Assembly (NCBI RefSeq): GCF_000237925.1
Contig: NW_017386036.1
Span: 744,001 to 808,000 of the forward strand
Length of the DNA stretch: 64,000 bases
Direction of reading: 5' to 3'
Source: Schistosoma mansoni
Lineage: Eukaryota; Platyhelminthes; Trematoda; Strigeidida; Schistosomatidae
Positions 31,763 to 41,101 of the stretch are shown in pieces. Below the pieces are notes generated by a model. That model saw nothing but the letters and a program-made list of their open reading frames with translations. It was not told the DNA's origin and made no database searches. Every line of letters starts with the position of its first letter. Positions within the stretch are counted from its first letter, which is position 1. A program made the position numbers and the translations under genes.

Positions 31763-34612
31763 TTGGGAGATATCAACTTATTACTTATTAACGCACGTTC
31801 ACTTCTGAACAAAATTTCAGCCTTGAGAACCTTAGCCTTTCTAGCCAAGCCTTCTTTTATACTTATCACTGGAACGTGGTGTTATCCAGCAGTGGCCGAT
31901 TCCGAATTAAATATCCAAAACTATCGACTCTATCGCTGTGACAGAGAAATTAAGCGAGGAGGCGGTTGTCTTATATTTGCTTTGGATACCTTAACAACTA
32001 ACAAAGTTGAAGATAGTATCTTGAATAGTTTACCAGAATCGGTCTGGATATCAATCAATACCCTAAACCATAGTCTACTCCTAGGTTGTATATATAGAGC
32101 TCCTGATAGTACTGATAATTTGAATGATCTTATTATCAATGCATTTATACACGCATCTACTCTAAACTTCAGTGCTAAGATTATCACTGGCGATTTCAAT
32201 TATCCTGGGATTAACTGGAGTACCGGTAGTTGTCAGTCAAGCAATGATGAATTTTTATCAATCCTTAATCTGTACTGCTGGTCACAGTGGGTTCGTACCC
32301 CAACAAGGGGTGATAATACACTTGGTCTAATATTTAGTAGAGATATCATTCCCCTATCTGTACAAGTATACAACGAGTTTGAAAGCAGTGATCATAGGAT
32401 AGTAGCTTGTGCTCTCCCCATCCATCCCTCCTACAACCGACCAATTCAAAGAACCTGCAATTATAGAGACTATAAGCATGCAGACTGGGACCTCTTGCGC
32501 TCACTGATCAAACTGTCAGACTGGGATGAATTCTTCTCATGTAATAGTCTGACAGATGCCATCAACATATTCTATTTGATTGTTAACTCTTGTCTAGACT
32601 CTTGTGCACCAATTAAGACTTACAGGATTAGTAGACATTACGAATTATATATACCAGCTAAATATCGTAATAAACTAAGACGCCTAAAGAAACGTTATTT
32701 TAAATCTAACGACTTCATGGCAGTCACACAAATAACAATAATTTTTAACCAAATTAAAGAGAAACATAGGTTAAAAGCCATTAATGAAGAGCTATTAGCA
32801 CTAAGCACTAGCTCAAAAGTGCAAAACCTAATCCACCTTTACAATAAACGTGCTAAATCAACTCAAAAGGTTGATATACCATGCATCCTGTATAATAATA
32901 GTTTTATATATGATCTAAAAACTATAGCAGACCTTTTCAGTGGTAATTTTGCAAATGGCAAAGAACCCATAAATGGCTCTGTTTCTAGAGTTATAAGCAT
33001 GACTGGTAACTCAATTAAATCTATCTCCTTCACATGTCTGAAAATTAGTAAGGTTATAAATAACCTCAAGGTTTCGAAAGGTCACAGAGCAGACGGGATT
33101 TCATCATTTCTCTACAAATATGGTGGTCCAGATATTCCACTTCTTCTCCTTAAGCTGTTTACTCTCTCTATGGAATCAGGCTCTTATCCTGACCGTTGGA
33201 AAACCGCGTACATCATACCACGTTACAAATCCGGAGATAAGACTGACATGAACAACTATCGGCCAATAAATATTACTCCAGTTATCTCTAGGATTATGGA
33301 AAAAATTATTAGTGACGAACTATCCAACTATTTATTGACTGAACAATTTATTGATGATTCGCAACATGGATTTCTTAAAAATCGATCCTGTATGACATGT
33401 CATTTTGACTTCTTTAATTTAGTCTATTCGCTTCGTAGCCAAGGATATCTAGTACTAGTGCTATACCTGGACATTTCTAAGGCCTTCGACATGGTCAACC
33501 ACCAACTTCTCATAGGTAAACTCGCATCTTATGGGGTCCAAAACCCGTTACTAGCCTGGTTTGATTCCTTCTTCAGCAATCGACATCAAATGGTTAAAAT
33601 CAACTCTTCATTGTCGAATGTCGTCCCTGTTAGAAGTGGGGTAATTCAGGGTAGTGTCTTAGGTCCTTTGCTCTTTTTAGTTTTCATTAATGATATTTGT
33701 GAGTGTTTTAGTGAGGGTAAGTCCCTTTTGTTTGCAGACAATCTTAAGGTGGTGTACTCATTTTCTCCACATGAGCTGAGCAATATTCAAAATTGTATCA
33801 GCTCGGAGCTTAACAATGTAGCACAGTGGTGCTCGAAATGGCAACTGGAGCTTAATACAGCTAAATGTGGTTGGTTAGGCTTCGGTGATGCATCACTCAA
33901 CCTCGATCTTACCATAAATGGTGAAATGTTATCTAGGTTACACTCAGTAGTAGATCTAGGACTTAGGTACTCCGATGACTTGTCGTTTACTGAACAGATA
34001 ATGAAACAAACGTCCAAGTCTCAACGCCTTATAGGTTACATAACTCGAAACCTTCATAACAGCGAATCTCGTATTCTAATGTACAAAGTCTGTGTTCGAC
34101 CACTCCTCGAATACTGCGCGTTTCTCCTTAGTAGCACGCGCATAAAGGATAAATTAAGACTGGAATCAGTTCAGAGACGATTTACACTTCGTACTCTTGG
34201 AACTGATAGTGTCTTGACATATAATTCGAGGTGTAGTAAACTAGGGCTTGACCCTTTATGGAAGAGGAGACTCAAACTTAACCTTATCTTCTTTTTCAAA
34301 ATACCTAACAAACTCTCCTTCACATCCAGCCAGGCGATTCAATACGCTAAAGCCTCACATTACGACATTCGTAACTTCTTGTCTTTAGCCAAACAAACAT
34401 ATTCTAGATCTTCTCTCTATATGAATTACTTTGCCTGTAAGTTTTCTAGGCTCTGGAATAATTTACCTCAAACTATCCGTATGTTAAACTCTCTCCCATT
34501 GTTTGTTCGCTCAATTAATGCTTTTTGCTCCTCTGAAAATGCATTAAATGCTCTAGCACCTGCAAGTGTATCTTACTCCACAAGTGAGATTATCGGAACT
34601 TTAAGTGTTTAA
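31763..34612 (+). CDS. CR1-like endonuclease/reverse transcriptase polyprotein with altered catalytic residues
   Basis: 949 codons without a stop. Endonuclease: INARSLLNK, LITGTW (normally a Glu-bearing TETW), RGGGCLIFA, LGCIYRAPD, ITGDFNYPGINW, SSDHRIV. Reverse transcriptase: NYRPINITPVISRIMEK, QHGFLKNRSC, LYLDISKAFDMVNH, VIQGSVLGPLLFLVFINDI, and LLFADNLKV (normally FADD). Thus one endonuclease metal ligand and one reverse transcriptase aspartate look replaced, so the product may be inactive although the frame is open. No ATG stands at the start: the frame opens after stops near 31720 and the first codon used here is TTG, so initiation is uncertain. Confidence 0.88.
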   Translation: MGDINLLLINARSLLNKISALRTLAFLAKPSFILITGTWCYPAVADSELNIQNYRLYRCDREIKRGGGCLIFALDTLTTNKVEDSILNSLPESVWISINTLNHSLLLGCIYRAPDSTDNLNDLIINAFIHASTLNFSAKIITGDFNYPGINWSTGSCQSSNDEFLSILNLYCWSQWVRTPTRGDNTLGLIFSRDIIPLSVQVYNEFESSDHRIVACALPIHPSYNRPIQRTCNYRDYKHADWDLLRSLIKLSDWDEFFSCNSLTDAINIFYLIVNSCLDSCAPIKTYRISRHYELYIPAKYRNKLRRLKKRYFKSNDFMAVTQITIIFNQIKEKHRLKAINEELLALSTSSKVQNLIHLYNKRAKSTQKVDIPCILYNNSFIYDLKTIADLFSGNFANGKEPINGSVSRVISMTGNSIKSISFTCLKISKVINNLKVSKGHRADGISSFLYKYGGPDIPLLLLKLFTLSMESGSYPDRWKTAYIIPRYKSGDKTDMNNYRPINITPVISRIMEKIISDELSNYLLTEQFIDDSQHGFLKNRSCMTCHFDFFNLVYSLRSQGYLVLVLYLDISKAFDMVNHQLLIGKLASYGVQNPLLAWFDSFFSNRHQMVKINSSLSNVVPVRSGVIQGSVLGPLLFLVFINDICECFSEGKSLLFADNLKVVYSFSPHELSNIQNCISSELNNVAQWCSKWQLELNTAKCGWLGFGDASLNLDLTINGEMLSRLHSVVDLGLRYSDDLSFTEQIMKQTSKSQRLIGYITRNLHNSESRILMYKVCVRPLLEYCAFLLSSTRIKDKLRLESVQRRFTLRTLGTDSVLTYNSRCSKLGLDPLWKRRLKLNLIFFFKIPNKLSFTSSQAIQYAKASHYDIRNFLSLAKQTYSRSSLYMNYFACKFSRLWNNLPQTIRMLNSLPLFVRSINAFCSSENALNALAPASVSYSTSEIIGTLSV

Positions 34613-34957
34613 CCTCTTACTTGCTAACATTGTTTTGTTGTTCCGTGCTCTTTGCTTTAATCTTACTTTCTCTAGTTGTAGATAATCATCAATAACTCGC
34701 TTTGGCACTAGAAATAACCTTATAGAACATCAGGCTATCCACTTAAGAAAAAATGACAAGTTCCCTGGTGTTGCATTGGCCTGCCATATATAAACTATTT
34801 ATCAATTACTAAACCAGCAAACATAAAACTTTCTTATATTTCATGTTGCTCCTCTACATTAAATGTTGATTTTTATAACAATCTGATCATGCCTGTAAAC
34901 TGGTGTGAATTCTGTAAATATTATTTCCAGAATATATATTATTATTATAAACTCACT
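34613..34957 (+). other. 3' untranslated region of the CR1-like LINE
   Basis: Non-coding AT-rich sequence between the LINE stop codon and its 3' tRNA-like module. No further feature recognised. Confidence 0.55.
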
Positions 34958-35020
34958 GATGACATTGGTGAATGGTTGCTCGATTTCGTGGATTGGTTGA
35001 AGTTAGACATTAACACCGTT

Positions 35021-35100
35021 GGATGCCGGCTCAGTGCTCTATCGGTTAAGTGCTCTGGAGCGAGACTGGTAGGTCCTGGGTTCGAATCTCGCGAGTGCGG
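35021..35100 (+). promoter_or_regulatory. tRNA-like part with A and B boxes (pol III type) in the LINE 3' module
   Basis: The stretch GGCTCAGTGCTCTATCGG resembles a tRNA D-arm/A box, and GGTTCGAATC is a perfect B box about 45 bases later, followed by a GC-rich arm. This is the usual layout of a tRNA-derived SINE head. Whether it drives transcription here, inside a LINE tail, is unknown. Confidence 0.65.
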
Positions 35101-35112
35101 GATCGTGGATGC

Positions 35113-35158
35113 GCACTACTGAGGAGTCCCATAATAGGACGAAACGGCCGTCCAGTGC
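35113..35158 (+). ncRNA. Hammerhead ribozyme in the LINE 3' module
   Basis: CTGAGGA at 35119-35125, stem II GTCC (35126-35129) with GGAC (35137-35140), GAAA at 35141-35144, stem III CGG/CCG, and cleavage after the C of GTC (35152). Stem I pairs GCACT (35113-35117) with AGTGC (35154-35158), with one C-A mismatch next to the core. The core is intact, so self-cleavage is plausible. Confidence 0.8.
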
Positions 35159-35249
35159 TTCCAGGTTTTCCATGGTGGTCTAGCTTCAATCGACTCATGA
35201 TTTCAACTCTATAAAATTACTAAAATCTCCACAAAACCCCTCCTGTTAA

Positions 35250-36225
35250 TATTCGAAATTATCAGAATGAGCATGCCGATTTTAACAGTGCAAGCAAATC
35301 TAATTATTTTTCATTTAATATAAAAAGATTTAGAAATAAAGCTGTTGAACGTAAACTATCTTATGAATTTCAAAGTTAAGACAATCGTTATCCAATTACT
35401 CTATCTTCTCGTGATCTGAAACTTATGTACCTCTTCAAATTTTGTAAAATTATCACACAATCCATCTTATCAATCTGCGGACTCTGAATAGTTACTCCCT
35501 TATCTTATGTGTTTTCTAATTCGATCTTCAAATGAAATTATACTCACGTTTCTACTTATGTATGGTTATCACTGATAATCTTTATTATTCCAACTCTTTC
35601 CGTTACTTATGTCTTTTACTCTATATTACGTCATACCTCAATGCTACACTTCAGTACTAATACGGTTGTAAGCAGCTGATGAGAAACCATGAAATAGGAT
35701 GAATTCACTTGTTGTTTTGGCTTTATTAAAATTTGTAAAAGAAACCAACTGAAGGAAATAAATGACTTAAATTGAGTTTCACTCGATTCCTCCCTTTAAT
35801 AAATATAGACCAAATAAAGGACAAGGATTTTCACAGATGAAGATTGGTCACTGATTTGTTATGGGTAATTTGGGCTTTTTCATTAATGGAACACTGTTTT
35901 CCAGTATAAATGTAAAGACGGTTTAGTTTAAAAGAGGTAAGAAGCTTTTTGAAAGTCAACAATAATGAAGTCAATATATATATATATATATCCATGGTCA
36001 CATCTGAATAAATTTCCTACTGAAGGGCGACATTGTACAAGAGTCAGTAGAAAGAGATTATTTTATCTAGTTTCCTTGTTGCATTGTTAAGTATAAGAAA
36101 ATAATTCTAACTGCCAGCTATTTGTAAACATTATACTTCATGAATCACTATTAAATAGCAAAACACATTGGACGAAAATTGATTCTTATCAGAGTGGAAT
36201 TTGTGGAGATTGTAGTAATTTTAAT
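35250..36225. other. Spacer; AT-dinucleotide run, no gene seen
   Basis: An (AT)n run lies at about 35973-35991. No exon or known repeat found. Confidence 0.4.
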
Positions 36226-36520
36226 GGTTGAATTCATGAGTTGATCTAAGATAGACCACCATTGAAAACCTGGAAGCACTGGATGAACGTTTCGTCCTAG
36301 TATGGGAATCCTCAGTAGTGGAGTCCAATCCGTGTCAAGCGGAGACATTTATCCGCTTCAGCGGTCTAGAAGTTGAGCGTTTGCACGCGACACTGGGAGT
36401 CCTGAGTTTGAGTCCCATAGGTATAAACGTGGATGCGCACTTCTGCAGAGTCCCGTATTAGGATAAAACGGCCGTCCAGTGTTTTCAATGGTGGTGTAGC
36501 TTAGATAGATTCATGAATTC
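36226..36520. repeat. Two facing hammerhead-SINE fragments
   Basis: A minus-strand fragment (36320-36226: CTGAGGA, GGAC, GAAAC, CAGTGCTTCCAGG) and a plus-strand fragment (36400-36520: B-box-like GTTTGAGTCC, CTGCAGAGTCCC, CGGCCGTCCAGTG) face away from a short centre. The minus one keeps CTGAGGA and GAAA but its stem III pairs badly; the plus one has lost A6 of the core and GAAA, so it is dead. Both end in tails like that of the LINE module at 35165-35210. Confidence 0.6.
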
Positions 36521-37650
36521 GACTATCAAAAGATAGATTCATCTCGAAAACACTGTCCTTCCTATTGGCAACAGATAATGCTGAAATTTCTTTTCTGATG
36601 AGAAAGTAGTTAAAATCAATTATTCACTATGCCATAATAAAGTTACTATTTTATTTAGCTTACTGAAAGGTATAAAATATAAATTTCTCATACGATCGAA
36701 ATCAAATTTCGCAGAAAATCGTGATGAAATTCAAATGCGGCAACTGACGTGTTTAGGAACTTGATATGTCCCTGAGTTGTTTGTTCATATACTTATGGAA
36801 AATCCGTGCTGATTACTGATAGATAGGAATAGGAAAACGCTGATGAAAAAAGACAGATGAATAGTTTATTATTTTGTGTAACAGTAAATAGTCATGTGTA
36901 AGTGTTATTTAATACGGCGGATACGGTATGTCATGACTTTGTGTTAAGACTGGTTACTTACACTCATATTCTGCTTCTTATCCTTAATTATTATCTGTAT
37001 AGCAGTGAAAAAACATTCTGTGTGTGTGTGTGTCATGTATTAAAACTGCAGGTTATGCGGAAATACAGTAATCTATTATTACTAACATGAAACATCTTAC
37101 TTCATATCACATGAAAATAAATCCAAAGATGAACAAATATGATATCAGTTAGTTTCATAAGAACTACCACACTATATCCATCGACCTACTCAAAACTCAG
37201 ACAAGGTTCCTATAACGAAAACAATATCGTAGTGTCTTTGGGCAATCATAAAATATACGATTATTGTCCCAATATTATTTCCATTGAAAATGATGTTTGT
37301 ATGTTAACATAAAGAAAAAAACTCTAACATGATGTTAGATAGTACTGGGTGTCATATAAGATACGTGCAAAACTATACATCCCACTTGTAAATCTCACAC
37401 TTTTATTCCCATTATTTATAAATATTTATCAATTTTTAAACCTCAATCTGAAGACAGTTTCTTTAATTATTTAGTAAAAATTGATACAGTAGTATACGGT
37501 TGATGATTTATGTACTTTAAAGTTTCCAAAAGATCAGGAACACTTTCTCGATAGAAAGTTAACTGAGAAATGATTACGTAATGGAAATGTATATCGTTTG
37601 GGGTTACAAGTAAAAACTTATAGGTTACCAGTAGGTAATAAACAGCTCAC
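36521..37650. other. AT-rich spacer; short GT repeat, no gene seen
   Basis: A (GT)n run lies at about 37018-37033. This would be intronic if the exon at 37651-37880 continues at 30.6 kb. Confidence 0.4.
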
Positions 37651-37880
37651 CAATAAAATATCTGATACTGTTTTCGACTCAGATTGTTCAAAATCATCAC
37701 ATATTGATGATCTGGGACTTGAATTGGCTGACATGCTAGAAGATGCAGTATCATATGAAGATAGTTCTTGCTGTTCAAATGAATTGTTCGTTGACATTTC
37801 TGAAGTCGATTCTTTAGTATCTGAATGTCCAGTTGATCTTAATTTTAGTCGGTTTTTCATTTCACCGAAAAGTTCATTTC
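37651..37880 (-). CDS. Candidate internal exon of an unrecognised Ser-rich protein
   Basis: A 230-nt minus-strand exon between acceptor TTATGACTTCAG and donor GTGAGC; it starts after the first base of a codon and ends on a codon boundary. It encodes GNELFGEMKNRLKLRSTG followed by a Ser/Thr/Glu-rich stretch (FEQQELSSYDTASSSMS and SSPRSSICDDFEQSESK). Composition and splice signals look genuine, but no family is recognised. The next coding block in this orientation is at 30628-30125, with a CR1-like LINE between. Joining them is conjecture. Confidence 0.5.
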
Positions 37881-38891
37881 CTGAAGTCATAAACAATATA
37901 TGATGGTAAGTAAAAACGAAACGTTTGATCAAATTTATAATTCTCTTATATAAACAATCGATAGCTAAATTCAAGAATATGTCGTCAATTCTACCCTAGC
38001 TGTCACAGCAGATTTATCCTTCAAAACAATATATACGGTCAAAGAGTTGGGATCGAAATGAGTACGAATCAAAAACTTGTGGATTAAAGAGGGTTTAGCT
38101 ATTCATCAGCTTTTCGAAGAAGGTGAAGATTCCTGGCAAAAATATCAGGTCAGAAAATTATGCGACTAATCGAACTGCATATTTGATAAAGATCTACGGG
38201 GTAATGTTTTGCGACATAAGTCATAAAATTGATGCGATTGATACATGTTCAATTCGAAAACTTAGTCAAAAAGACGAGTGATCTTGACCCTGTCTCCGAT
38301 CACGAATTTCACCGTTTTAAATCGTCTCTTCTAGATAGCTACAACTAGTATATAAACACAAAAATAACAAATAAGGTTCTTCTATCAAAGGAACATAGAA
38401 ATCAACTAAAACCATTTAGAAACAAAAAAGACCTGTTAATAATACTCCTAGACAAAAGTGCATTTTAGCTATTCATCAGCTTTTCGAACCTGAACTCTAC
38501 GTAAAAAAGCGGTACGAGAAATCTCTCATTTTACTGTTACCCTATATTCTTAATACAATACTTCATACTCAGTAATTAGTTCTTGATACCCTTTTCTGAT
38601 CTTTTAAATTTATTAATCATTTATTATTATGACCCCTTCGTAATCATTTTTCTCTACATTCATACTGGTTAAGTGAATAATTATCTCTCATACTTCAAAG
38701 ATGTAAGCTGTTTTCATCTTTACACTTTCACGGATCCTGCTGGAATACTTTTATTTCCCAAACAACTAATTGTCAAATGAAACGAGATATAAGTTATTCA
38801 ATACCAGCTAAACTACGTCCAGGGAATTCTGAAACACTTAAACAAAGCAGAGGTGAAGATTCGCGACAACAATATCAGGTCAGAAAGTTAT
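37881..38891. other. Left flank of gypsy element B, with short duplicated pieces
   Basis: AGCTATTCATCAGCTTTTCG occurs at about 38098 and 38466, and AATATCAGGTCAGAAA at about 38141 and 38870. The second pair abuts the LTR at 38892. These look like scraps of a repeat broken up by the insertion. No gene is seen. Confidence 0.45.
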
Positions 38892-39057
38892 TGTGGTGTT
38901 TATATGAAACAATGGTTCCTTTGTATTAATGACTGTTTTGATTTTGAATTCCAAATACAGTACATTCATTCATGCTCATTTAATAGTTCTTGATTTAATT
39001 GCGTTATCGCTGAGATTCCTAGTTCATTCTATAATTCAAATACCCTTAAATATTACA
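38892..39057 (+). repeat. 5' LTR of element B
   Basis: 166 bp, from TGTGGTGTTTATATGAA to TTAAATATTACA. Related to 46738-46902 with roughly a tenth of positions changed, and to the decayed solo LTR at 9764-9926. Confidence 0.8.
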
Positions 39058-39067
39058 TTGGCGTCGT

Positions 39068-39812
39068 GATGGAACCTGCGGTAGAATAGTTGGACATTCA
39101 TTTAACTTCAGAAGCTTCTGCGGATTATTTGGAAAGGTTTGAGATGTGGAACATGACCAAGAAAGGTATGAAGGGTGATAAAACTGTGGCACATTTTCTT
39201 ACATTCATCGGTAAAGCAGCCTACAGTTTGCTAAAAACTTTGGCATATCCTGAAAAGCCTATCTTACTCCCTTATACAATTCTTAAGGAAGTACTATTAA
39301 ATCATGTAAAGTGCACCAATTTTGAATTTTGTGAGAGAGCAAAATTTCATAAGATGATTCGTCAGAATAACCAAAAGGTTAGGGAATTCATCCTTGAATT
39401 TCAAAGACAAGCTGCCAAATGCAATTTTGGTGATCAACTTCATGTACAGCTGAGAGATCGATTAATTGCAGGAATTAAAATACCAAGTCTGGAAAAAGAG
39501 CTGTTAAGAATGCCGAAATGTTCCTTTCAAGATGCAAGAACTGCATGTATTAACTATGAAGCAGTGAATGAACTTAATATTCAATCGATGAAAATTTCTA
39601 ATACTTTGCTCAGTCGTCATGATGAAATACAATCTCAGAGTCGATCAAATTTGCGTTCGTTTAATCGGGATTTCTATTCTCGTGGAAATATTAAAGGTAA
39701 CTGAACAAGGAATGGCGAAGCAAACAACAAAGGCGAGAGCTATTTTGGTAAATGTCTATCGTTTGGTAAATTTCATTCTCCTAATTCATGTGCATTTAGT
39801 AATGCTAAATGT
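39068..39812 (+). pseudogene. Gag of element B with an early stop, cut by element A
   Basis: ATG at 39068 is followed by MEPAVE and a TAG; the frame then stays open from 39090 with capsid-like sequence (FLTFIGKAAYSLLKTLAYP, REFILEFQRQAAKCNFGD, LRDRLIAGIKI, FQDARTACINYEAVNE). After a frameshift near 39700 comes a zinc-knuckle remnant CLSFGKFHSPNSC. The sequence breaks there, and the matching C-terminal part (SVCKTTVHFASS) reappears at about 44310 after element A. Confidence 0.8.
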
Positions 39813-40170
39813 TGTAGTGACCGGCTTGTCTCGATAAGAACACGATTGGAATAACAGAAATAATTATTATTATTGTAACCAATTGTACCAGAGATTGTTT
39901 TACTGTACTTGTTTAACTGTATCAGACTCACTTCTGGTTCCGCTATCCGCCCTGTTCGGTTCGAACTTTCTTACGCTCTGCCCATTTTGCCTGTACTCGT
40001 TGGAACGTCTCGGTATTCTTTCGATACCACGAGATGGCCAATAAATATACTCTATCTGGACTAATTAAAGCTTTCTGATTTGCAAGTTATCAAAGGAATC
40101 AAGTCGTTGCTGGGCGCGTAATCGAATTGTAGTGTTGATCATAGTCCGTCCTCGACTCGACGTCTTTACA
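39813..40170 (+). repeat. 5' LTR of element A (approximate)
   Basis: Starts TGTAGTGACCGG at the point where element B gag is interrupted and ends near TCTTTACA, before GGTGAACCGCAACTGG. It contains a TATA-like AATAAATATACTC. There is no second copy in the window to prove the ends. Confidence 0.5.
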
Positions 40171-40328
40171 TCTGGTGAACCGCAACTGGTAACCCAATTC
40201 ATCGAGCACAATTCAAATTTGGCCAACTTTCCAGCCCAGATCAAATCGGTGAGTCTATTTGTCTATCCACATCTGTTGCACCTATTCGTATTGATATTTT
40301 TCAATATATAGTATTTTGGCAATTTAAT

Positions 40329-40979
40329 ATGGTGGATAACGATAGGAATAGCATAAATATAATAGAATCTGAGGTACGGGCTATTAGTTTTCGACCGGTT
40401 CCATTTATCTCTCACGATCCAGAAGTTTGGTTCGCGGCACTGGAGTTTTAATTCGAGATCCGCCGCACAACCAATCAACGGCAAAAGTACGCCTACGCTC
40501 TGGAGTCATTGCCCGGGGACCATTTAACCGCTAGTCGTGAGGTTGTCCTCAATCCAAACGTTTCAAACGTTTACGATCGTCTCAAGGATGCATTCCTTCG
40601 ACATTTCCTCCCCTCAAGGGAGGAACGACTGAGGACCCTATTAGCACGTCACCGTATAGGTGATGCTAAACCGAGCCACCACCTCACGCGCCTGCAATCT
40701 CTTGCAGGAAACACAACAGCTGACTCTGAGATAGTCAAAGAGCTGTGGCTCGAAGCTCTACCAGCGAGCATTCAACCAACTCTTACGGCTCTGCTCGAGG
40801 ACACCCCACTCAACAAGGTGGCCCTCATGGCAGACGAGTTCCTAGCACGACATAACGCCCAAGACAACTATATGGTTGCTCCCACTTCACGTTCAAACAT
40901 CGATCTCGACGCTAGGCGACCTATGGCTCATGTGAATAGAGACAAATGTATCCACACTCGTCTCAGTTTTCGAGACTGA
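40329..40979 (+). pseudogene. Gag of element A with one in-frame stop
   Basis: From ATG at 40329 the frame reads MVDNDRNSINI and HDPEVWFAALEF, meets a TAA at 40449, then stays open (EIRRTTNQRQKYAYALESLP, VYDRLKDAFLRHFLPSREER, LWLEALPASIQPTLTALLED, LMADEFLARH). These are the usual blocks of this gypsy gag group. The single stop and loss of the downstream zinc knuckle frame make it a recent pseudogene. Confidence 0.8.
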
Positions 40980-41101
40980 TCAAACGTGCCAGACCCCTAC
41001 GTCCCCCGACCTAGGTCACGATCTCGTAAAGCCGTAACGACCCGCCCCAAGCGGGCATCTTCCAAGCCACACCAGAAGGCGGCCTCGGAAGCGAGTTCGA
41101 G

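Larger units (their letters stand above)
31673..35224 (+). mobile_element. Full-length CR1-like LINE with a tRNA-like and hammerhead 3' module
   Basis: Starts near GATCATGTGCTCACTAGTG after a stretch TCTCCACAAAAC-CTGTTAAT (31648-31672) that recurs with two mismatches just past its 3' end (35225-35249), which fits a target duplication of about 25 bp. It contains a leader, one long ORF (endonuclease and reverse transcriptase), a 3' untranslated region and, at 34958-35218, a tRNA-like part plus hammerhead. The tail ends CTATAAAATTACTAAAA. The host spot is already occupied by the inverted short element at 31344-31645. Confidence 0.75.

Noticed and set aside
35021-35100. Functional tRNA gene
   Set aside because: The A and B boxes are present but the cloverleaf arms do not close properly and the sequence is repeated in SINE context, so it is tRNA-derived, not a tRNA gene.
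36902-37090. Short plus-strand frame near the GT repeat
   Set aside because: Hydrophobic reading of AT-rich DNA through a microsatellite, with no supporting signal.
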